Shown one piece after another: positions 34,602 through 42,882 of a stretch of 50,048 nt of DNA. How positions within the stretch are numbered: the stretch's first letter is position 1; every line of letters starts with the position of its first letter. Under the pieces are notes generated by a model, which saw only the letters and a list, made by a program, of their open reading frames with translations, searched no databases and had not been told where the DNA came from. Both the position numbers and the translations under genes were made by a program. Source of the DNA: JAABSQ01 sp964573705 (GTDB lineage: Bacteria; Desulfobacterota; Desulfobacteria; Desulfobacterales; Desulfococcaceae); NCBI GenBank assembly GCA_964573705.1, contig CAZNLT010000017.1:1-50048 (forward strand), read 5' to 3'.

Positions 34602-37043
34602 ATGAACCAGCAGAGGGTCGATCTTCCGATCACCGGCATGACCTGCGCCAACTGCGCCATGAATATCGAGCGCACCCTGGGCAAAACGACGGGGGTCCGT
34701 GAGGTCAACGTCAATTTCGCCTCCGAGCGGGCCGCCATAGCCTATGACGCCGAAACGGTGACCCTGCCGGAGATCGTCGACAAAATCAAGGGGGCCGGGT
34801 TTCAGGTAGCGGTCCGGCACATCGATTTTCCGGTAAGGGGGATGACCTGCGCCAACTGCGCCATGAACATCGAGCGGACCCTGAAAAAAAAGGTGGCCGG
34901 GGTGCTGGACGCCTCGGTCAATTTCGCCTCCGAGCATGTATCGGTGGACTACCTGCCGAACCTGACCTCTCCGGAGGCCATGGCCCAGGCCGTTGAAAAA
35001 GCCGGTTTCACCGCCATTATGCCCCGGGAAGAAGGAGAGGAGACCGACCCCGAGGCCGAAGCCCGGGAAGCGGAGATTCGGGACCAGACCCGGAAATTCG
35101 TTGTGGGGCTGATTTTCGGCGGGGTGCTTTTCGTTCTGAGCATGGGCCGGGATTTTCACCTGCTGGGCCCCTGGAGTTACGAACCCTGGGTCAACTGGTT
35201 GTTCCTGGCCTTGGCCACCCCGGTGCAGTTTTACACCGGCTGGGATTACTATGTCGGGTCCTATAAAAACCTGCGCAACCGCACCGCCAACATGGATGTC
35301 CTGGTGGCCATGGGGTCCTCCGTGGCCTATTTTTACTCCATCGGGGTGATCCTGTTTCCCAGGATCGGGGACCACGTCTATTTTGAAACCGCCGCCGTCA
35401 TCATCACCCTGATCAAGCTGGGCAAGCTTCTGGAGGCCCGCACCAAGGGCCGGACCGGCGCCGCCATTCGAAAGCTGATGGATTTGACGCCTCCCACCGC
35501 GGTGGTGGTCCGCGGAGACCGGGAGGAGGAGGTGCCCCTGGCCCAGGTTCAGGCGGGGGACATCCTGGTGGTTCGGCCGGGCCAGTCCATTCCGGTGGAC
35601 GGCAAGGTCATGGAGGGGACCTCCAGCGTGGATGAGTCGATGCTGACCGGCGAACCCCTGCCGGTGGACAAGGGGCCGGAGGATACCCTCATCGGCGGTA
35701 CCGTCAACCAGCAGGGGATGCTCAAGTTCAAGGCCGAAAAGGTGGGAAAGGAGACCGCCCTGGCCCAGATCATTCGCCTGGTGCAGGAGGCCCAGGGAAG
35801 CAAGGCTCCCATTCAGGCCCTGGCCGACCGGGTGGCTGCGGTGTTTGTGCCCACCGTCATCGTCATCGCCCTGGCGGCCTTCGGGGTCTGGTGGTTTGTC
35901 GGCGGGGAGTTTGTTCCGGCCATGATCCGGCTGGTGGCGGTTTTGGTCATCGCCTGCCCCTGCTCTCTGGGGCTGGCCACCCCCACGGCCATCATGGCGG
36001 GCACCGGCAAGGGGGCGGAACAGGGGGTGTTGTTCAAAAACGGAGAAGCCCTGGAAGCCGCCGCGGGACTGGACACCATTGTGCTGGACAAGACCGGCAC
36101 CATCACTCAGGGAAAACCGGTGGTCACCGATCTGGTGGTCCTGAATGGATATGCCTCCGATGCCGACGGGCTGATTCAGATCGCCGCATCGGTGGAAAAG
36201 GGCTCGGAGCATCCCCTGGGACGGGCCATCGTTCAGGAGGCGGAAAACCGATCGATTCAACTCTCGGAACTCAAACATTTTCGAGCCTCGGGCGGATTCG
36301 GGGTGGAGGCCGAGGTGAATTCCCGAAACATCCTGGTGGGAAAACCCGGGTGGTTCGATCAGCATGCGATTCCCTTTGAAGAATCGGCCTCGGAAGTCGA
36401 ACGGCTGCAGGGCCGGGGAAAGACGGTTATGGGGGTGGCGGTGGACGGAAGAATGGCCGGTCTGATTGCGGTGGCCGATACCCTGCACCCGGAGTCCAAG
36501 GCGGCCGTCGAGGCGCTTTACCGCCAGGGCCTTCAGGTGGTGATGCTGACCGGAGACAATTACCGCACCGCCCGGGCCATCGCCGACCAAGTGGGGATTG
36601 AGGACATTGTGGCGGAGGTCCATCCCGAGGAAAAATCGGCCAAAGTGAAAGCCCTTCAAGAAGAAGGCAGAAAAGTCGCCATGGTGGGCGACGGCATCAA
36701 TGATGCGCCGGCCCTGGCCCGGGCGGAGATCGGTATGGCCATCGGGACCGGGACCGATATCGCCATCGAGGCCGCCGATGTGATTCTGTCCAGCGACAAC
36801 CTCAAAGGGGTTCCCAGGGCGATCGGGCTGAGCCGGGCCACCATGCGGACCATTCGGCAGAACCTGTTCTGGGCTTTTATCTACAACATTCTTCTGATTC
36901 CGGTGGCGGCGGGGGTATTGGCGCCGTTTGAGACCCTTCCGGGTATGCTGCGCCATCTGCACCCGATCCTGGCCGCACTGGCCATGTCTTTGAGCAGCAT
37001 TACCGTGGTGGGCAACAGCCTGCGGTTGTACCGGTCCCGTTAG
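34602..37043 (+). CDS. copA: Cu(I)-translocating P1B-type ATPase CopA
   Basis: An 813-residue copper exporter. Two N-terminal HMA domains each carry MTCANC (Cys15/Cys18 and Cys83/Cys86), 68 residues apart and very alike. The membrane core has the Cu-specific C-P-C (Cys452, Cys454). The phosphorylation site is Asp496 in DKTGTITQGKP, the actuator motif is TGE (MLTGEPLPVD), and the hinge is GDGINDAPALA. The nucleotide-binding His appears in SEHPLG. All motifs of subgroup P1B-1 are present. It ends with TAG inside a perfect TAGGAGG ribosome site that serves the following kinase gene, which is in the same reading frame. No copper regulator gene is adjacent. Confidence 0.97.
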   Translation: MNQQRVDLPITGMTCANCAMNIERTLGKTTGVREVNVNFASERAAIAYDAETVTLPEIVDKIKGAGFQVAVRHIDFPVRGMTCANCAMNIERTLKKKVAGVLDASVNFASEHVSVDYLPNLTSPEAMAQAVEKAGFTAIMPREEGEETDPEAEAREAEIRDQTRKFVVGLIFGGVLFVLSMGRDFHLLGPWSYEPWVNWLFLALATPVQFYTGWDYYVGSYKNLRNRTANMDVLVAMGSSVAYFYSIGVILFPRIGDHVYFETAAVIITLIKLGKLLEARTKGRTGAAIRKLMDLTPPTAVVVRGDREEEVPLAQVQAGDILVVRPGQSIPVDGKVMEGTSSVDESMLTGEPLPVDKGPEDTLIGGTVNQQGMLKFKAEKVGKETALAQIIRLVQEAQGSKAPIQALADRVAAVFVPTVIVIALAAFGVWWFVGGEFVPAMIRLVAVLVIACPCSLGLATPTAIMAGTGKGAEQGVLFKNGEALEAAAGLDTIVLDKTGTITQGKPVVTDLVVLNGYASDADGLIQIAASVEKGSEHPLGRAIVQEAENRSIQLSELKHFRASGGFGVEAEVNSRNILVGKPGWFDQHAIPFEESASEVERLQGRGKTVMGVAVDGRMAGLIAVADTLHPESKAAVEALYRQGLQVVMLTGDNYRTARAIADQVGIEDIVAEVHPEEKSAKVKALQEEGRKVAMVGDGINDAPALARAEIGMAIGTGTDIAIEAADVILSSDNLKGVPRAIGLSRATMRTIRQNLFWAFIYNILLIPVAAGVLAPFETLPGMLRHLHPILAALAMSLSSITVVGNSLRLYRSR

Positions 37044-37055
37044 GAGGCGGCCATT
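37041..37055 (+). promoter_or_regulatory. Shine-Dalgarno sequence directing a probable ATT start codon
   Basis: The TAG stop of copA is the first part of TAGGAGG (37041-37047). Five bases later, at 37053, stands ATT in the kinase frame. No ATG, GTG or TTG occurs in frame between the copA stop and 37094. The first standard start is the GTG at 37095, which has no ribosome site and would cut off the positively charged N-terminus and half of the first membrane helix. Confidence 0.55.
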
Positions 37056-40049
37056 CTTAAAGAAAACGCGATACGGCTCCGGGCCATTCTGCTGGTGCTG
37101 GCCCTTCTGGCTTTTTTTTCTGCCGGACTGGGCGGATACGGGTATTACAGCTCTTTGAAAGAACTCCAGATCAAGGAGGCCGAGCGGCGAACCATGGCCC
37201 ATGCTGCCAATGTCAAAAATCATATCGACTCCTATATCGCTGAAAACCTGAAAGCCGCCCGGGCGATTTCCCGGGTGGATGAATTCCGGAATGCCTTGGC
37301 CCAGCCCGATTTCGAAAATCTGAGCGAGGCCAACCGGATGTTGGATCTTTTCTGTGACGCCCTGGAGGCCGGGGTCTGTTATCTTCTGAACCGCGACGGC
37401 CTCACCCTGGCATCCAGCAACCGGGCCGAAATAGACAGCTTCGTGGGAAAGAACTACGAATTCCGGCCCTATTTTCAGGAAGCCATGGCCGGAAAATCGG
37501 CGGTCTACATGGCGGTGGGGGTGACCTCCGGAATTCGGGGGCTCTACTACAGCCAGCCGGTCTGGGCAGAGACCTCATCGACTCCTTTGGGGGCGGTGGT
37601 GGTAAAAACCCCGGTGGATATTTTCGAGACCGGCATCTATCCCGATGAAGAAGGAACCTGGGTGCTGGCGGACCCCCATGGAATGATCTTCGCATCCAGC
37701 CGGCCGGAATGGCGGTTTCGATTGCTGTGGGAAATCCCCCCGGCGGAGCTGGAGAATATCGGCCGGCTCCGCCAGTTCGGGGTAGGGCCCTGGGAATGGA
37801 TCGGCCTTCGACCGGACGGGAAGACCGGCGCACTGGACTCGGAGAACAGCCGCTACCTGATTCACCGGGTGAACCTCGACCATTATCCGGACTGGTATGT
37901 GGCCTACCTGGTGAACCGGAATTCCATCCTGAAAGGGGCGGCCGATCCTTTGATCCGCAAGGGAAGCTATGTGGCCCTGGTTCTGTGCATTCTCATCGGC
38001 TGGTCGGTGGTGTTTCTCTACCGCACCGCAAGCCGGGACCTGGTTCGGCGGAAAGCGGCGGAAAATGCCTTGAAAGAAAGTGAGCGGCGGTATCGCATCG
38101 TCTTTGAAAATACCGGGACCGGTACTACTCTGGGTGAAAGCGACATGACCATTTCCATGGCCAACGCGGAATTCGAACGGATCACCGGGTATTCCCGGGA
38201 GGAGATCGAGGGCAGAATGAAATGGACCGAATTCGTCGCTCCCGAAGACCATGCCCGAATGAAGGAATACCATTTCCGCAGGCGGGAAGGGGACCCGGAC
38301 ACTCCCACCCGGTTCGAATGCAGCATCATCGACCGGAAGGGAAGGGTCAAGAACATGTTCCTCACGGTCGGATTGATTCCGGACACCCTGACCAGCGTCG
38401 GTTCCTTTCTGGATATCACCGAATACAAACGGGCGGTGCGGGCCTTGGAAAAGAGTGAAACCCGGTACCGGCAGTTTTTCGAAGGGGATTTTTCCGGCGC
38501 TTATATTTCCCGGCCGGACGGGACCCTGGTGGACTGCAACCCCGCCTTCGCCCGGATATTCGGCTTTTCTTCCCCGCAGGAAGCCCTGGAAAACGATCTG
38601 AATACCATTTATTCCGATCCCGTGGCCCGATCCGATTTTCTGAAAAAGCTGAAGCGGGATCGAAAGGTCACCTATTATGAATCCCGGTTGCGGCGCCGGG
38701 ACGGGTCCGCCGTGCAGACCCTGGAGAACGCCATCGGGGTCTTCGGCGCCGACGGAGAATTGGCCGAAATCTGGGGGTATCTGATGGATGTGACCGAACA
38801 ACGGGACCTCGAACATCAGCTTCGCCAGGCCCTCAAGATGGAGGCGGTGGGGACCCTGGCCGGCGGGGTGGCCCATGACTTCAACAATCTGATGATGGCG
38901 GTTCAGGGAAATATTTCCATGATGCTGCACGGACTCGATTCCGACCACCCGCATTACCCGCGGCTGAAGAGTATCGAAGGGTTCGTCCAGAGCGGGTCCA
39001 AACTGACCGCTCAGCTTCTCGGGTATGCCCGCAAAGGGCGGTTCGAACTCAAACCCCTCGATTTGAACACACTGGTTAGAAATACCGCCGAAACCGTGGC
39101 CCGAACCCGCAAGGACGTATCCCTGGTCGCCGATTTGAGCGACGACCTGTCGCCCATTGAAGCGGACCGGAGTCAAGTCGAACAGATTCTGCTGAACCTT
39201 TACATCAATGCTTTTGACGCCATGCCGGACGGCGGATATCTGCATGTGAAGACCCGAAATGTTGATCACCGGGAGGTCAGGGGATTTCAAGGAGACCCGA
39301 AGAAGGCGGCCCATTACGTGCTGCTGGAGGTGAGCGACAACGGGATCGGCATGGAGCAGGATATTCTGGAGCGGATTTTCGACCCTTTTTTCACCACCAA
39401 GGAGATGGGGCGGGGCACCGGCCTCGGCCTGGCCTCGGCTTTCGGGATCATTCAAAACCACGGCGGGCACATCCATGTCACCTCCCTGCCCGGCGGCGGC
39501 TCCAGTTTCAGTGTTTTTTTTCCCGCCTCCCCGAAACAGCAGATCCGGCCGGAAAACATCTCCGGCGAAATGATGAGCGGCAGCGGCGCCATTTTGCTGG
39601 TGGACGACGAGGAGATGATCGGGGAGATCGGCGCTCAGATGCTGGAGGCGCTCGGATTCGAGGTGCAGGTCGCCGGCGGCGGAAGGGAGGCGATCGCACT
39701 TTATGAAGCGGACCCGAACCGGTTCCGAATGGTGATTCTGGATCTTGTCATGCCGGGAATGAGCGGAGAAGAGGTCCTGAAACGCTTACAGACCATCAAT
39801 CCCGGGGTCAGGGTGCTGCTGTCCAGCGGATACAGCCTCGAAGCCAAGGCGCAACACATGCTGGAGAGCGGTTGCCGGGGGTTTATTCAAAAACCCTTCA
39901 GCCTGAAAGCGCTTTCCGGTAAAATCGAAGAAATCTTAAAGATGAAGCCCCCGGAAGAAGCGGCCGGGCTTTTCGGCACATTCGATATCGATTCGGGTGC
40001 GGGGTCGCACCCCTTAGAAGGAGGTAAAAACAATGGAACAACTGAATAG
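37053..40049 (+). CDS. Hybrid sensor histidine kinase: Cache-type sensor, two PAS, HisKA/HATPase, receiver
   Basis: About 998 residues if started at the ATT at 37053, or 984 from the GTG at 37095. The N-terminus KENAIRLRAILLVLALLAFFSAGLGG is a normal inside-positive membrane anchor only with the ATT start. A periplasmic double-Cache-like sensor follows (~45-300; GVTSGIRGLYYSQPV resembles DctB-type sensors), then a second membrane helix at ~305-330. Two PAS domains sit at ~345-470 and ~475-595. The phospho-acceptor is His608 in GGVAHDFNN. The ATPase has N, G1 and G2 boxes (NLYINAFDAM, DNGIGM, GTGLGLA). The receiver has Asp897 in VILDLVMPG. It follows copA by 9 bp and overlaps DUF4126 by 17 bases. 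The ligand is unknown, and no separate response regulator is adjacent. Confidence 0.92.
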   Translation: MLKENAIRLRAILLVLALLAFFSAGLGGYGYYSSLKELQIKEAERRTMAHAANVKNHIDSYIAENLKAARAISRVDEFRNALAQPDFENLSEANRMLDLFCDALEAGVCYLLNRDGLTLASSNRAEIDSFVGKNYEFRPYFQEAMAGKSAVYMAVGVTSGIRGLYYSQPVWAETSSTPLGAVVVKTPVDIFETGIYPDEEGTWVLADPHGMIFASSRPEWRFRLLWEIPPAELENIGRLRQFGVGPWEWIGLRPDGKTGALDSENSRYLIHRVNLDHYPDWYVAYLVNRNSILKGAADPLIRKGSYVALVLCILIGWSVVFLYRTASRDLVRRKAAENALKESERRYRIVFENTGTGTTLGESDMTISMANAEFERITGYSREEIEGRMKWTEFVAPEDHARMKEYHFRRREGDPDTPTRFECSIIDRKGRVKNMFLTVGLIPDTLTSVGSFLDITEYKRAVRALEKSETRYRQFFEGDFSGAYISRPDGTLVDCNPAFARIFGFSSPQEALENDLNTIYSDPVARSDFLKKLKRDRKVTYYESRLRRRDGSAVQTLENAIGVFGADGELAEIWGYLMDVTEQRDLEHQLRQALKMEAVGTLAGGVAHDFNNLMMAVQGNISMMLHGLDSDHPHYPRLKSIEGFVQSGSKLTAQLLGYARKGRFELKPLDLNTLVRNTAETVARTRKDVSLVADLSDDLSPIEADRSQVEQILLNLYINAFDAMPDGGYLHVKTRNVDHREVRGFQGDPKKAAHYVLLEVSDNGIGMEQDILERIFDPFFTTKEMGRGTGLGLASAFGIIQNHGGHIHVTSLPGGGSSFSVFFPASPKQQIRPENISGEMMSGSGAILLVDDEEMIGEIGAQMLEALGFEVQVAGGGREAIALYEADPNRFRMVILDLVMPGMSGEEVLKRLQTINPGVRVLLSSGYSLEAKAQHMLESGCRGFIQKPFSLKALSGKIEEILKMKPPEEAAGLFGTFDIDSGAGSHPLEGGKNNGTTE

Positions 40050-40689
40050 TATTTCCGAGGCGATCGCCCTTTCCATGGGGGCGGCCTGGGCCAGCGGCAT
40101 CAACCTGTACGCCACCATTCTGGTGCTGGGAATTCTGGGGGTGACGGAGAACATCGTCCTTCCGGAGAACCTCCTGATCCTGACCCATCCCATGGTGATG
40201 ACCGGGGCCGGGCTGATGTTCATCACCGAGTTTATCGCCGATAAAGTGCCGGGGGTCGATTCGGGATGGGATGCCGTGCATACCTTCATCCGGATTCCCG
40301 CCGGCGCCATTCTGGCGGCCGGGGCGGTCGGCGAGGTGAGCCCGGCCCTGAGCCTGACCGCCGGTATTCTGGGGGGCGGTCTGGCCGCCGGGACCCATGC
40401 CGCCAAGGCCGGCACCCGGGCCTTGATCAACACCTCTCCGGAGCCCTTCACCAACTGGACCGCTTCGGTGGCCGAAGACCTGACGGTGATCGGGGCCGTA
40501 TGGACCGCCCTCCACTTCCCGGTGGTCTTTATCTGCTTTCTATTGATTTCCATTCTCCTGATGATCTGGCTGATTCCCAAACTCTGGCGGTCCATTAAAA
40601 AGGTCTTTGCCGCCATCGGTCGTCTGCTGGGCGGGGAGCGGCCTCCGGAGATCGAAGGCCCTCCGGAAAAATCGGCGGGAGAATGCTGA
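40033..40689 (+). CDS. DUF4126 membrane protein
   Basis: A 218-residue integral membrane protein. The N-terminus SEAIALSMGAAWASGINLYATILVLGILG and the segment VDSGWDAVHTFIRIPAGAILAAGAVGE are typical of DUF4126. About five hydrophobic segments precede a short charged C-terminal tail. The ATG at 40033 lies inside the end of the kinase gene and has an ideal AAGGAGG site, so its translation is likely tied to the kinase. Function is unknown; the wide gap between conserved glycine-rich helices suggests a transporter-like or lipid-related role, but nothing proves it. Confidence 0.85.
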   Translation: MEQLNSISEAIALSMGAAWASGINLYATILVLGILGVTENIVLPENLLILTHPMVMTGAGLMFITEFIADKVPGVDSGWDAVHTFIRIPAGAILAAGAVGEVSPALSLTAGILGGGLAAGTHAAKAGTRALINTSPEPFTNWTASVAEDLTVIGAVWTALHFPVVFICFLLISILLMIWLIPKLWRSIKKVFAAIGRLLGGERPPEIEGPPEKSAGEC

Positions 40690-40741
40690 AACAGGCTGAA
40701 AGTCCCTGAATTTCTTACTCTTTTTCACAGGAGGAACCGTG

Positions 40742-41566
40742 ATGAAGGCATGGACCACCGGTACGGCGGTATTTCTTGTTCTGATAGTAACAACCTTTCC
40801 GGCAAGCGCGGAATACTTCAAAGGCCGATGGGTACACGGGCAGGGGTTGTTCACCTATCCCGACGGGGAGACCTACCTGGGAAAACTGGACAACACCCAT
40901 TTTTTCGGAAAGGCCGTCTACAACTTCCACGACGGCCGGCGGTATGTGGGGGATTTCAGAGACAGCCGGTTTCACGGAGAGGGCACCCTCTATTACCCGG
41001 ACGGATCGGTCTATGTGGGCCGATTTGAAAACGGCCGGTTCAGCGGATTCGGCGCCCTGACCTATGCCGACGGCAAAAAATATGTCGGAGAATTCAGAGA
41101 CAATGAATTCCATGGGCAGGGGACCCTGACCTTTCCCGACGGCCGGGTGTATCAGGGCGAATTCGCCGACGGGTGCCCGGATGGAAAGGGCACCTACTCG
41201 TTTCCCCGGGGCAAAGAATACGTCGGGTCCCTTCAGCGGGACGTGTTTCAGGGCGACGGCGCCCTGGTTTACCCCGCCGGCCATATCTATACCGGGGATT
41301 TCCACAACGGCCGGCCCCACGGACGCGGGACCATGATCTTTCCCGACGGGCAAACCTATGAAGGAGAATTCATGGACGGCGACCGCAGCGGATTCGGCGC
41401 CCAGACCTTCCCCGACGGCGCCGAATACATCGGAGAATTCAGAAACGACCGGTTCCACGGCCAAGGGACCTTTGTCTACCCCAGCGGCATCAAGTACCGA
41501 GGCATGTTCAGAAACGGACGGCATGTGGGCGACGGCCTGGCCTACGGAACCGATTCCACCCGATGA
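40742..41566 (+). CDS. Secreted MORN-repeat protein
   Basis: A 274-residue protein with a signal peptide (KAWTTGTAVFLVLIVTTFPASA) followed by about ten MORN repeats of ~23 residues, each with the pattern Y-x-G-x-F-x-x-x-x-x-x-G-x-G-x-x-x-Y/F-P-D-G. Repeats fill the whole mature protein. MORN arrays form elongated beta structures; in other organisms they bind lipids or act as rulers and scaffolds. The ATG at 40742 follows caGGAGG; the adjacent GTG at 40739 is less likely. Its TGA overlaps the ATG of the next gene (ATGA), so it is translationally coupled to the TrkA-N membrane protein. Confidence 0.9.
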   Translation: MKAWTTGTAVFLVLIVTTFPASAEYFKGRWVHGQGLFTYPDGETYLGKLDNTHFFGKAVYNFHDGRRYVGDFRDSRFHGEGTLYYPDGSVYVGRFENGRFSGFGALTYADGKKYVGEFRDNEFHGQGTLTFPDGRVYQGEFADGCPDGKGTYSFPRGKEYVGSLQRDVFQGDGALVYPAGHIYTGDFHNGRPHGRGTMIFPDGQTYEGEFMDGDRSGFGAQTFPDGAEYIGEFRNDRFHGQGTFVYPSGIKYRGMFRNGRHVGDGLAYGTDSTR

Positions 41567-42846
41567 GCACCGGCCACAAACCGCTGATTCGAATCGGCCT
41601 CTGGACCGTCGGCATTTTGTCGGTCACCGCCGTGGGGGTCCATTTTTTTCCGAGGGAGTACCCGGGGCTCAGTTTTCTGGAATCCTTTTACTATACCCTT
41701 CGGCTCTTTATCCTCGAACATGACCTGCCTCACTTTCCCGAGACCTGGCCCCTGATCTTTATCTATTTTTTTGCGCCGCTGCTCGCCATCTCGGCCCTGG
41801 GGACCGCGATCACTTACCTGTTCCGGTTTTCCCCGCTGCTTCAGACCCGGTGGCGCTTCGATCACGTGATCGTCTGCGGCGTGGGGCGCACCGGAAAGCT
41901 GATGGCCAAGACCATCAAAGCCCACGGGATCGAGGTCGTCGGGGTGGATATGGGCCCCCCCGAAGGGTTCGAAGAGTGGCTGAATGAGGTCCCCATCCCC
42001 ATGATCTACGGCGATTTTTTGAGCCGACCGGTCCTGGAGCGGGCCGGCGCGGCCCGGGCCCGCTCTATCCTGTTTGCCTCCGGGGATGATCTTCTAAACC
42101 TCGAAGGGGTGGTCAGCGCCTATGGCTGGCTTTGCACCGACACCGGTCCGGTCCGCCTTCTGTGGGCCCACATCGCCAGTGAAAAACTGGCCGAAACCGC
42201 GCGTCTGGCCCTGCGCACCGAAGGAACGGTGGGCATCCGTCTGTTTGACACCTATCACCTGGCGGCGGCCAAAATGGTCTGCAAGCATTTCGGACCCGAG
42301 GTCCGGGAAGGGGTGCGGGAGATCACCGTCATGGGCTTCGGCAAATTCGGCCGGGACCTGGCCGAGGTCCTGGCCAAGGGCCTGAAGCCGTCGGAGAAGC
42401 CGCACATTCGGGTGGTGGATATTCAGAACCGGCAAAAGGAGGTCGATGCTCTGGCCAAAGACCTCGGAATTTCCGATCGAATGACCTTCATGCAGGCCGA
42501 TATTCAGGACCTGGAATTGTCCGATGATTCGGAAAAGGCCTTTTTTCTCTGCACGGACGATGATATCGGAAATCTGGCCGTGGCACTGATGCTGACCCGG
42601 CACATTCGGGGGACCCATGTCTATGTGCGCATGGCCAAGTGGCCCATCTCGGCCATCGAGGATCATCTTCGGGAAAACAGCGGGATCACCTTCGTCAACA
42701 TCAATGATCTGGTGGTGGAAGGGATATCGGATTTTCCCGGCATCTTCGAAGCGGCTGAATTTTCGGACCTGAAGCGGTCCGGACGAGGTGAATCGGCAAG
42801 AGAAGGGGGGCAAGCCTCCCCGATTACGGAATTGGAACGCGGATAA
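41563..42846 (+). CDS. Two-helix membrane protein with tandem TrkA-N/RCK NAD-binding domains
   Basis: A 427-residue protein. Two N-terminal membrane segments (~10-30 and ~65-88) flank a loop where K+ channels of this plan have a pore helix and T-x-G-Y-G filter. Here that loop reads TLRLFILEHDLPHFPETW, with no filter. Two Rossmann TrkA-N domains follow: VIVCGVGRTGKLMAKTI at ~98-230 and ITVMGFGKFGRDLAEVL at ~245-380. The tail (after ~400) is polar. It resembles the RCK-gated channel family with a degenerate pore, so it may be a nucleotide-sensing membrane protein rather than a channel. It overlaps the MORN gene by 4 bases and precedes ppdK by 36 bp. Confidence 0.8.
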   Translation: MSTGHKPLIRIGLWTVGILSVTAVGVHFFPREYPGLSFLESFYYTLRLFILEHDLPHFPETWPLIFIYFFAPLLAISALGTAITYLFRFSPLLQTRWRFDHVIVCGVGRTGKLMAKTIKAHGIEVVGVDMGPPEGFEEWLNEVPIPMIYGDFLSRPVLERAGAARARSILFASGDDLLNLEGVVSAYGWLCTDTGPVRLLWAHIASEKLAETARLALRTEGTVGIRLFDTYHLAAAKMVCKHFGPEVREGVREITVMGFGKFGRDLAEVLAKGLKPSEKPHIRVVDIQNRQKEVDALAKDLGISDRMTFMQADIQDLELSDDSEKAFFLCTDDDIGNLAVALMLTRHIRGTHVYVRMAKWPISAIEDHLRENSGITFVNINDLVVEGISDFPGIFEAAEFSDLKRSGRGESAREGGQASPITELERG

Positions 42847-42882
42847 TCAATGAGACCGAACCGATAGCAAGTGGAGGAGCAG

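Noticed and set aside
34437..37223. A 928-codon minus-strand frame opposite copA
   Set aside because: It is antisense to conserved P-type ATPase motifs, His/Gly/Gln-rich and without domains.
41563..42846. Calling the TrkA-N protein a potassium channel
   Set aside because: The loop between the two helices has no T-x-G-Y-G-type selectivity filter.
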